64,000 bases of DNA. Origin: Halobacteriales archaeon QS_4_69_31 (GTDB taxonomy: Archaea; Halobacteriota; Halobacteria; Halobacteriales; Haloarculaceae). This document shows positions 33,792 to 41,187 of the stretch, one piece after another. The notes under the pieces are model-generated. The model saw only the letters and a list, made by a program, of their open reading frames with translations, searched no databases and had not been told where the DNA came from. The stretch spans positions 1-64,000 of the forward strand of contig PXRP01000031.1 of assembly GCA_003021655.1 (NCBI GenBank), in the 5' to 3' direction. Position 1 is the first letter of the stretch. Each line of letters begins with the position of its first letter. A program made the translations under genes and the position numbers.

Positions 33792-34925
33792 ATGCGAATG
33801 GCTACCATGGAGATACAAGCAGCCGTCGTCAACGAGGAGGGTGCAGAACCGCAACTGGAATCGCTCGAACTCGAGGACGAGCCCCGGCCCGACGAGGTGC
33901 TCGTGCGCATCGTCAGCGCGGGGGTGTGTCACACGGACCTCTCGACGGCCGACAACTTCTACGGCGGGCCGCCGTACCCGCAGGTGCTCGGCCACGAGGG
34001 GGCCGGCGTCGTCGAGGCCGTCGGCGCCGAGGTCGACAAAGTCGAGGTCGGCGACCACGTCGCGATGAGCTACGACTTCTGTGGCGAGTGTCCGAACTGC
34101 CTCAGCGGGAAGATACCCTACTGCGAGAACCTCTACGAGCACAACTTCCTGGGCGAGCGCCTCTCGGACGGCTCCAGCCCGATCTCGCGGGACGGCGAAC
34201 GGGTCAGCGGCTGTTTCTTCGCCCAGTCGTCGTGGGCGACACACTCGATCGCCAACGAGCGCAACGTTGTCAAAGTCGACGACGACGTGCCCTTAGAGAT
34301 CGTCGGCCCGCTGGGCTGTGGCATCCAGACCGGCGCGGGGGCGGTGATGAACGCCCTCGAACCCGAGTCGGGGTCGTCGCTTGCGGTCTTCGGCGTCGGC
34401 TCGGTCGGGATCAGTTCCGTGATGGCCGCCGCCAACGTCAGCAGTTGCACGCAGATCGTCGCCGTCGACCTCAACGGGGACCGCCTCGAGAAGGCCGCCG
34501 ACCTGGGCGCGACCCACACGATACACCCCGACGAGACCGAGGACGTCGTCGACGCGATCCACGACATCACGGGCGGGGGCGCGGATTACTCCATCGAGAC
34601 CACCGCCGTGCCCGAGGTGCTCCGGCAGGCCGTCGACTGCACCACGATCCCCGGCGAGTGCGGTCTCATCGGCGCCGCACCCGCCGGGACCGAGGTCAGC
34701 CTCGACATGCACACGTTCCACTTCGGGCACAAGCTCCGGGGGATCATCGAGGGCGACGCCGTCCCCGAACTGTTCATCCCGACGCTGCTGGACCTGTGGA
34801 AACAGGACCGGTTCCCCTTCGACGAGATCATCACCCACTACGACTTCGACGGGATCCACGACGCCATCCACGACGCCGAGGAGGGCAACACGATCAAGCC
34901 GGTGTTGAACATGAGCAGCCCCTGA
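33792..34925 (+). CDS. Zinc-dependent NAD(P) alcohol dehydrogenase (aryl-alcohol type)
   Basis: 377 residues. Medium-chain dehydrogenase: catalytic zinc Cys/Asp in GVCHTDLS (about 45-52), GHEGAGVVEAVG (70s) with the zinc His, structural zinc cysteines C-x2-C-x2-C-x7-C (FCGECPNCLSGKIPYC), a second catalytic Cys in GPLGCGIQTGAG, and the Rossmann loop GVGSVG. The HEGAG...GCGIQTG combination is typical of benzyl/aryl-alcohol dehydrogenases. It oxidises an alcohol to an aldehyde. Three bp separate it from an iron alcohol dehydrogenase, so the two are co-transcribed. Confidence 0.92.
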   Translation: MRMATMEIQAAVVNEEGAEPQLESLELEDEPRPDEVLVRIVSAGVCHTDLSTADNFYGGPPYPQVLGHEGAGVVEAVGAEVDKVEVGDHVAMSYDFCGECPNCLSGKIPYCENLYEHNFLGERLSDGSSPISRDGERVSGCFFAQSSWATHSIANERNVVKVDDDVPLEIVGPLGCGIQTGAGAVMNALEPESGSSLAVFGVGSVGISSVMAAANVSSCTQIVAVDLNGDRLEKAADLGATHTIHPDETEDVVDAIHDITGGGADYSIETTAVPEVLRQAVDCTTIPGECGLIGAAPAGTEVSLDMHTFHFGHKLRGIIEGDAVPELFIPTLLDLWKQDRFPFDEIITHYDFDGIHDAIHDAEEGNTIKPVLNMSSP

Positions 34926-34928
34926 ACC

Positions 34929-36161
34929 ATGTTCGAGGCCGACAGCGTCTGGGAGTACAGCATGGCCGACCGGCTCAAGTTCGGGCCGGGCGCGGTCGCG
35001 GAACTCCCCGAGGAGATCCGGGCACTGGGCGGCGAGTCGGTGCTGCTAGTCACCGACGAGGGCGTCCGCGAGGCCGGCATCCTCGACAGCGTCGTCGAGG
35101 CGTTCCCGCCCGGGCTGGAGTACGACGTCTTCGACGAGGCCGAGTCCGACCCGCCGGCGGAGCTGTTCGTCCGCGCCGGGCGGTACGCCGAGGAGGTCGA
35201 CCCGGACGTCATCGTCGGGCTCGGCGGCGGCAGTTCCATTGACGTCGGGAAGGGGGCCAGCCTCCTGTCGGCACACGGCGGTGACGTCCTCGACTACGTC
35301 GCGCCGCCGACCGGCGAGGGCCAGCCGATCCCCGGGCCCACCACGCCGTACGTCGCGGTGCCGACGACCGCCGGGACCGGCTCGGAGTCGACGTCGGTCG
35401 CCGTCGTCTCGCTCCCCGAGCAGAAGCTGAAAGTCGGCATCTCGGACAAACACCTGTTCCCGGACCTCGCCCTGGTCGACCCCTCGCTGACGGTGTCGCT
35501 CCCGCCGGGACCGACGGCCTCCTCGGGGATGGACGCGCTTTCCCACGCCATCGAGGGCTACACCACCCGCCGGTTCGACGCGAAGGAACGGCCCGACTCG
35601 CCCGCCGACCGCCCTGACTACGGCGGCCGCAACGTGTTGAGCGACACGCTCTGTCACGAGGCGATAGACCTCGTCGCCGACCACCTCCGGCGGGCGGTCA
35701 ACAACGGGTCGGACCTGGCGGCCCGCCGGAACATGTCACTCGGGGCGACGATGGCCGCGCTTGGCTTCGCCAACGCCGGCCTCGGCGCGACCCACGCGCT
35801 GGCCTACCCCGTCGCCGGCGAGCACCACACGCCCCACGGGCTGACCATCGCGCTCCTGTTGCCGGAGGTGATGCGGTTCAACGCGCCCAGCGCCCCCGAA
35901 CGGTACGCGGAGATCGCCCGCCTCATGGGCACGGACGTCTCGGGGCTGGACCGCCGCGAGGCCGCCGAGAAGGCCGCGGTGGCCGTCGAGGAACTCGCCG
36001 CCGACGTCGGCATCCCCGACGGCCTGGCCGCGGTCGGCGTCACCGAGGACGAACTCCCGCGCTTCGCCGAGGACACGATGCAACTCCAGCGACTGCTCGT
36101 CGGGAACCCCCGCCGGATGACCGCCGAGGACGCCGAAACGATCTTCAGGCGGGCACTGTGA
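34929..36161 (+). CDS. Iron-containing (group III) alcohol dehydrogenase
   Basis: 410 residues. NAD-binding loop GLGGGSSIDVGKGA (about 97-110), the TTAGTGSE block, then the iron ligands: Asp in PDLALVDP, His in GMDALSHAIEGY, His in LGATHALAYPVAGEHH and His in TPHG. The family oxidises or reduces alcohols such as 1,3-propanediol, gamma-hydroxybutyrate or hydroxyacids. Directly behind the zinc enzyme (3-bp gap), so the pair may handle the same or successive alcohol groups. A short imperfect duplication (GACGGCCG..CGGGA) follows the stop. Confidence 0.92.
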   Translation: MFEADSVWEYSMADRLKFGPGAVAELPEEIRALGGESVLLVTDEGVREAGILDSVVEAFPPGLEYDVFDEAESDPPAELFVRAGRYAEEVDPDVIVGLGGGSSIDVGKGASLLSAHGGDVLDYVAPPTGEGQPIPGPTTPYVAVPTTAGTGSESTSVAVVSLPEQKLKVGISDKHLFPDLALVDPSLTVSLPPGPTASSGMDALSHAIEGYTTRRFDAKERPDSPADRPDYGGRNVLSDTLCHEAIDLVADHLRRAVNNGSDLAARRNMSLGATMAALGFANAGLGATHALAYPVAGEHHTPHGLTIALLLPEVMRFNAPSAPERYAEIARLMGTDVSGLDRREAAEKAAVAVEELAADVGIPDGLAAVGVTEDELPRFAEDTMQLQRLLVGNPRRMTAEDAETIFRRAL

Positions 36162-36234
36162 CGGCCGGCCGCGGCCGGGAGATGCTGACGGCCGACCGCG
36201 CGGCCGGGAAACACTGACGGGCGAACCGCGCTGG

Positions 36235-37713
36235 CTACGCGCCGGGCGGGCCGCCGGCGCCCTCGCCGAGGTCGATGGCGACGTTTTTCGTTTGGAGGTA
36301 CGAGTCCAGCGCCTCCAGTCCCTTCTCGCGGCCGATGCCGGACTGCTTGTACCCGCCGAAGGGCGTCTGGTTCGTGTCGCCGAACCACTGATTGACGTAG
36401 ACGTTGCCGGCCTCGAGTCGCTTGACGGCCGTGTGTGCCCGCCGGAGGTCCTCGGTGAACACGCCCGCGGTCAGGCCGTAGTCGACGTCGTTGGCCATCG
36501 CGAGGACGTCGTCCCCGTCGTCGAAGGGGACCACGACCAGCACCGGCCCGAAGATCTCCTCCTGGGCGACCCGCATGTCGTTGGTGACGTCGGTGAAGAC
36601 GGTCGGTTCGACGAAGTGGCCCGGCCGGTCGAGCGTCCCGCCGCCGGTCGCGACGGTGGCCCCCTCCTCGCGGCCGAGGTCGAGGTACCGGGAGACCTTC
36701 TCGAAGTGGTCGGCGTTGTTGAGCGGGCCCATGTCCGCGTCGTCGAGGCCGGGGCCGAGGTCGTATGACTCGGCGCGCTCGACTATCAGGTCGACGAACT
36801 CGTCGTAGACGGACTCGTGGACGAGCGCGCGGTCGGCGGCCGAGCAGACCTGCCCGGCGTTGGTGAAGATGCCGGCGTCAACGGCGGCCGCCGCCGCCTC
36901 CAGGTCCGCGTCGGGGTAGACGACCGCGGGGTTCTTCCCGCCGAGTTCCAGCGTCACCGGCGTCACCGACCCGGCGGCGGCCTCCATCACCCGCTGGCCG
37001 GTCTCGACGCTCCCGGTGAAGGTGATCGTGTCCACGCCGTCGTGGCCGGTGAGGGCCGCGCCCGTCTCGCCCGCGCCGGCGACGACGTTGACCGCCCCCT
37101 CGGGGATCCCGGCCTCGTGGCAGAGTTCGGCGAGATGGAACGCCGACAGCGGCGTCGTCGGCGCGGGCTTGACGACGACGGTGTTACCGCTGACGAGCGC
37201 CGGTGCGACCCCGCGGGCGAAGAGGTTCCCCGGGAGGTTCCAGGGGATCACCTGCGCCGAGACACCGTAGGGTTCCCGGACGGTGTAGTCGACCTTGTCG
37301 GCGCCGACGGGGATCGACTTGCCCTCGGTCTTGTCGGCGGCGCCGCCGTAGTACTCGAAGTACCGCGCGGCCCCCGTCAGTTCCGCGCGGGCCTGCGAGA
37401 CGGGCTTGCCCTGGTCGAGGCTCTCGACCGCGGCAACCTCGTCGAGGCGCTCGCGGAGCAGGTCCGCGACCTCACCGACGCGCTGGCCGCGGACGACCGG
37501 GTCGGTGTCGCGCCACGCCGGGAACGCCTCCCTGGCTGCCTCGACCGCGGCGTCGACGTCCGCCGCCGTCCCCGCCGCGACCCGCGTGACCGACTCTCCC
37601 GTCGCCGGGTTCTCCGTCTCGAAGTAGTTGCCCTCGGCGGGCGCCTGCCGGACACCCGCGACGAGGTGGTCGTACTGCTCCCGTACCTGGGGGTGGGCTC
37701 TCTCGACCGCCAT
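36235..37713 (-). CDS. NAD(P)-dependent aldehyde dehydrogenase
   Basis: About 492 residues from ATG 37713; the preceding in-frame GTG would add one residue. Complete ALDH superfamily signatures: IPWNLPGNLF, VVVKPAPTTPLSA, the FTGSVETGQRV NAD loop, catalytic Glu in LELGGKNP, catalytic Cys in FTNAGQVCSAADRA (about 290), and PFGGYKQSGIGREKG. It oxidises an aldehyde to the acid. It is convergent with the two alcohol dehydrogenases and logically follows them. Substrate unknown. Confidence 0.93.
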   Translation of the reverse strand: MAVERAHPQVREQYDHLVAGVRQAPAEGNYFETENPATGESVTRVAAGTAADVDAAVEAAREAFPAWRDTDPVVRGQRVGEVADLLRERLDEVAAVESLDQGKPVSQARAELTGAARYFEYYGGAADKTEGKSIPVGADKVDYTVREPYGVSAQVIPWNLPGNLFARGVAPALVSGNTVVVKPAPTTPLSAFHLAELCHEAGIPEGAVNVVAGAGETGAALTGHDGVDTITFTGSVETGQRVMEAAAGSVTPVTLELGGKNPAVVYPDADLEAAAAAVDAGIFTNAGQVCSAADRALVHESVYDEFVDLIVERAESYDLGPGLDDADMGPLNNADHFEKVSRYLDLGREEGATVATGGGTLDRPGHFVEPTVFTDVTNDMRVAQEEIFGPVLVVVPFDDGDDVLAMANDVDYGLTAGVFTEDLRRAHTAVKRLEAGNVYVNQWFGDTNQTPFGGYKQSGIGREKGLEALDSYLQTKNVAIDLGEGAGGPPGA

Positions 37714-37834
37714 CACGTCGCCCTACGTAGATACCCGTCATCAACCTTGCGGGTCTCTCACGGTGGTGGTTCCTGTAGCGAGTCAGGTGAAAACTGTACC
37801 AAAACAGCGTGAAAGCCGGGCGACACGCACGGAT

Positions 37835-38458
37835 TCAGAGGTCCTCGGGGCGGTCGACGTCGCGCAGGACGCCGGGGTCGCCGGTCTCGACGAGTCGCGT
37901 CCCCTCGCTGGCGAGGATGATCTCCCGGCCACCGGTGTCACCCTCCACCGCGGCGAGACGGTCGAAGTACCCGCGGCCGAACAGAACGGGGTTGCCGCGC
38001 CGGCCCTCGCAGGCCGCGATCAGCGGGTCGCCGGCGCCGGCCGCGAACGCGTCGACGAGCGTCTCGACGGTCGCGGGGGTCACGTCGGGCATGTCCCCGA
38101 GCGCGAACAGCGCGGCGTCGGCGGCGTCGTCGACCGCGGCGACCCCCCGGCGGACGGAGGTCGCCTGGCCGTCGGCGTAGTCTGGGTTCTCGACGGCCCG
38201 CACCGGAAGGTCCGAAACGGCCGAGCGGACGGCGGCGGCCTCGTACCCGACGACAACGGCGACCTCCGCGAGCCCGGCCGCCAGCACCGTCTCGACGGCG
38301 CGGCGGACCAGGGGCTCGCCCTCGACGGTCGCGAGGAGCTTGTTCGTCTCGCCGAAACGCGAACTCGTCCCCGCCGCGAGGACGACGCCCGCGACCGCGG
38401 GGTCGCCGCGCTCGCCGTCGAACGGTGGGGCGACGACCGGGAGGTCCGGCCCGGTCAC
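37835..38458 (-). CDS. MocA-like molybdenum cofactor cytidylyl/guanylyltransferase
   Basis: 207 residues from GTG 38458. Nucleotidyltransferase fold with the signature VVLAAGTSSRFGETNKLLATVEG (quoted in parts: VVLAAGTSSRFG, NKLL), the metal-binding GDMPDVTPATVETLV, and GNPVLFGRGYFDRL. This is the MocA/CoxI-type family that adds CMP or GMP to molybdopterin for xanthine-oxidase-family enzymes. Its start overlaps the moeA stop (GTGA), so both are one unit, divergent from the cox-type operon they probably serve. Confidence 0.88.
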   Translation of the reverse strand: MTGPDLPVVAPPFDGERGDPAVAGVVLAAGTSSRFGETNKLLATVEGEPLVRRAVETVLAAGLAEVAVVVGYEAAAVRSAVSDLPVRAVENPDYADGQATSVRRGVAAVDDAADAALFALGDMPDVTPATVETLVDAFAAGAGDPLIAACEGRRGNPVLFGRGYFDRLAAVEGDTGGREIILASEGTRLVETGDPGVLRDVDRPEDL

Positions 38459-39738
38459 GTCTCGACCACCTCGTAGGGGACGACCGCGACCGACTGGCCG
38501 GCCGCCAGGTCCGCGTCGGCGACGAGGAAGCCGTCGGCCGCCGAGAGGCGGGCACACGAGGCGACGCGGTGGGGTCTGTACCGCTCGCCGTACAGCCGGA
38601 CGGACGAGTCGGGGTGGCCGAAGGGGACCACCGACGGCGGGTCGCCGGCGCCGGTCACGAAGGCATCGACGCGCTCCCCACCGACCGCCGATGCCCCCCC
38701 GGACCCGGCCGGCGCGAACTCGACGGGGACGACGAATCTCACGGCCCTGTCGGGGACGGCCAGGTCACAGGCAACTGTTGCGGTGACCGTCGCGCGGGCC
38801 CGGGCACCGACGAACAGCGGCCGCGCGAGCAGCGTCGCGCTCGCGAACGCCGCGCCGGGCGGCCCCGGCAGCGCGACGAGAACGGTTCCCGTCTCGGCCA
38901 GCCACGCGACGGTGGTCCCCGACCCCGGGCGCAGTGCGACGCCCGCGACGCGGACCGCCGCCCGGTCCGCGAGGACGCCGCCGGTCTCGTCGATGGCGCC
39001 GGCGCCCGTCCCGCCGGTCGTCACGACGGCGTCGTGGTCGGCGGCCAGGTCCGCGACGCGCTCGCCCACCCGCCCGGGGTCGTCGGGGACGCTCCCAGCG
39101 ATCGTCGCCCGGGCGCCCCACGACCGGAGGAGGTTCGCCAGCGTCTCGGAGTCGCGGTCGGGTTCACGGCCCTCGTGGATCTCCGTGCCCGTCGCCAGGA
39201 CGGCCGCCGAGAGGCGCTCGCGGACGGTGACCTCGTCCCGGCCCAGGTCCCGGAGGACGGCGGCGTCGCGGGGCGCGAGCCGGCGGCCGGCGTCTATGAC
39301 CGTCTCGCCGGCCTCGACGACGCTCCCCCGGGCGAGGACGTGCTGGCCGGCCGGCACCGCCCCCTCGACGCGGACCCGGCCGTCCGTGACCGTCGCCGCC
39401 TCGACAGGGACCACGGCGTCGGCGCCGCCGGGCAACGGGGCACCGGTCGTCACGCGGCGGGCGGTCCCGGGTTCGAGGGCCGGCGGCTCGCTTCCGGGTT
39501 CGGTCCGGCCGTCCGCGAGGGGCCGCAGGCCGTCATCGCCGGCCGCGACCGCGAAGCCGTCCATCGTCGCTTCCGACCGCGAGGGGCGGTCCGCCGCCGC
39601 GACGACCGACTCGGCGAGCACCCGGCCCGCGACCCGGTCCAGCGTCGCCCGCCCGGTCCCCGTCTCCGCGAGCAGTTGGCCCCGCAGTTCGAGCAGGCTG
39701 GCGGTGGCGTCCCCGAGCGTCGAGGGCGAGTCCGACAT
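38455..39738 (-). CDS. moeA: MoeA-like molybdopterin molybdotransferase
   Basis: 427 residues from ATG 39738. The N-terminal MoeA domain includes SEATMDGFAV (residues ~55-65) and the GAPLPGGADAVVPVE block; the MoCF domain has VLATGTEI, DHDAVVTTGGTGAGAIDET and ALPGPPGAAFAS; a C-terminal beta domain ends the chain. It inserts molybdate into adenylated molybdopterin. Genomes usually carry another housekeeping copy, so this one, beside cox genes, may be dedicated. It ends by overlapping the mocA-like gene. Confidence 0.9.
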   Translation of the reverse strand: MSDSPSTLGDATASLLELRGQLLAETGTGRATLDRVAGRVLAESVVAAADRPSRSEATMDGFAVAAGDDGLRPLADGRTEPGSEPPALEPGTARRVTTGAPLPGGADAVVPVEAATVTDGRVRVEGAVPAGQHVLARGSVVEAGETVIDAGRRLAPRDAAVLRDLGRDEVTVRERLSAAVLATGTEIHEGREPDRDSETLANLLRSWGARATIAGSVPDDPGRVGERVADLAADHDAVVTTGGTGAGAIDETGGVLADRAAVRVAGVALRPGSGTTVAWLAETGTVLVALPGPPGAAFASATLLARPLFVGARARATVTATVACDLAVPDRAVRFVVPVEFAPAGSGGASAVGGERVDAFVTGAGDPPSVVPFGHPDSSVRLYGERYRPHRVASCARLSAADGFLVADADLAAGQSVAVVPYEVVET

Positions 39739-39993
39739 TCGCGGGGATGTTCGACCGGCACCCACTTAATGCCCGCACCCGTCCGGCACTCCCGGAGGGG
39801 TCTCCGCGGCCGTCCACCGACCCGCGGCCGCCCACCGACCCGCGGCTGACCCGCTCAGGCGGGCCGGTCGCGGGGCCGTCGAAAATGTAAGGAGGTTAGT
39901 TGTCACCCCGGGAATGTGGCAGGAATCGGATGATCGGGAGAATATTTAATACACGTTCATGTAATATAGCGAGTGAGGACCCGGGACACACCT
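39739..39993 (+). promoter_or_regulatory. Divergent moeA/cox intergenic region with TATA-like box
   Basis: Contains GAATATTTAAT at about 39939-39950 and GTAATATAG near 39961, either of which could drive the cox operon, plus an 18-bp imperfect duplication (CCGCGGCC..CACCGACC) at about 39802-39845. No other gene is seen. Confidence 0.5.
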
Positions 39994-40056
39994 ATGACTG
40001 GAACGACACAGGGTAACGCAGGTCGGATGGCGCGGCAGTCAGTGGGCGGGGTGTAG
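39994..40056 (+). CDS. Possible 20-residue leader peptide before coxG
   Basis: ATG 39994 to TAG 40056 encodes MTGTTQGNAGRMARQSVGGV; coxG starts 3 nt later. It lies on the expected cox transcript, about 45 nt from the TATA-like box. It could couple translation or be chance. Confidence 0.3.
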   Translation: MTGTTQGNAGRMARQSVGGV

Positions 40057-40059
40057 CCC

Positions 40060-40662
40060 ATGGAGTTCAGCGGGACCGTCTCGATCGACGGGACGACGAC
40101 CGAGGAGGTGTGGCTGGCGCTGTCGGACCCGGTGATGATAAAGCAGGCCCTCCCAGGGTGTCAGTTCCTCGTCGAGTGCGAGGACGAGGACCCCGACTTC
40201 GACGCGCTGGCGGCGTCGGCACCCGAGGAGGACCCCCCGACGCTCCCCGAGGCCTCGGCCGAGGACATCGCCGAGCGGGCCTTCGAAGAGGGGGGCCATT
40301 ACGCGGCACTGATGGAGATAAGCGTCGGGAGCGTCAGCCCGAGTTTCGAGACGGTCGTGACCATCGAGGAGCGGGAGTTCCCCCGGATGCACGCCGCCGG
40401 CGAGGGGAGTGCCTCGAGCAGTTCCTTCGAGATGTCCTCCGGGATGGAACTCGCCGAGAGCGAGGACGGCGTCGACGTCGAGTGGTGGGCCGAGGCGGAC
40501 GTGTTCGGGCGCGTCGCCCAGATGGGCCAGCGGGTCATCAACCCCGTCGCCAACCGCGTCGTCGGCCGGTTTTTCGACCAGGTAGAGAAGCAACTGCAGG
40601 ACGTCAGCACCGACTCGGAGTCCAGCGGCGGGCTCCGGTCGCGGGTTTCGAGTCTGTTCTAA
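40060..40662 (+). CDS. coxG: CoxG-family SRPBCC protein
   Basis: 200 residues. The SRPBCC/CoxG fold is evident in MEFSGTVSIDGTTTEEVWLAL, SDPVMIKQALPGCQ, and the C-terminal amphipathic GRVAQMGQRVINPVANRVVGRFF, which in CoxG tethers the Mo hydroxylase to the membrane or carries quinone. An acidic insertion of about 45 residues (ECEDEDPDFDALAAS.., roughly 40-82) separates the first two blocks and is longer than in bacterial CoxG. First structural gene of the operon. Confidence 0.9.
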   Translation: MEFSGTVSIDGTTTEEVWLALSDPVMIKQALPGCQFLVECEDEDPDFDALAASAPEEDPPTLPEASAEDIAERAFEEGGHYAALMEISVGSVSPSFETVVTIEEREFPRMHAAGEGSASSSSFEMSSGMELAESEDGVDVEWWAEADVFGRVAQMGQRVINPVANRVVGRFFDQVEKQLQDVSTDSESSGGLRSRVSSLF

Positions 40663-40664
40663 CC

Positions 40665-41186
40665 ATGGAACGAACAATAGAACTCACGGTAAACGGCACC
40701 GACCACCAAGTGACTGTCGAACCGCGGACGCTGCTCATCCACGCGCTTCGCGACGAGATGGGCTACACCGGTCCCAACGTCGGCTGCGAGAGCAGTGTGT
40801 GCGGGGCCTGTACCGTCCACGTCGACGGCGAGGCCGTCAAGGCCTGCACCGAACTCGCCGTCCGGGCCGAGGGCTCGGAGGTCACCACCATCGAGGCGCT
40901 CGGCGACGAGGACGACATGCACCCCCTCCAGGAGAGTTTCCAGGAGGAACACGGCCTGCAGTGTGGCTACTGCACGCCCGGGATGGTGATGACCGCCGCC
41001 GTGTTCCTCGAGGAGGAACCCGACCCGGACCGCGCGGAGATCCGCGAGGCCCTCGAGGGGAACCTCTGTCGGTGTACCGGCTACCAGAACATCGTCAACG
41101 CGGTCGAGTCGGCCGCCGCCGAGATGGCGGGCGCGGTCGAACCGGCCACCGACGGCGGGACGGCCGTCGAGGAGGGGGGTGACTGA
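40665..41186 (+). CDS. coxS: Molybdenum hydroxylase small (2Fe-2S) subunit
   Basis: 173 residues. N-terminal plant-ferredoxin-like cluster: [16 protein letters not shown] with the fourth Cys in KACTEL; C-terminal helical cluster: [11 protein letters not shown] and [11 protein letters not shown]. It passes electrons from the Mo site to FAD. Two nucleotides after coxG; it overlaps or abuts coxL. A C-terminal acidic tail (about 155-173) is a haloarchaeal addition. Confidence 0.95.
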   Translation: MERTIELTVNGTDHQVTVEPRTLLIHALRDEMGYTGPNVGCESSVCGACTVHVDGEAVKACTELAVRAEGSEVTTIEALGDEDDMHPLQESFQEEHGLQCGYCTPGMVMTAAVFLEEEPDPDRAEIREALEGNLCRCTGYQNIVNAVESAAAEMAGAVEPATDGGTAVEEGGD

Positions 41187-41187
41187 G

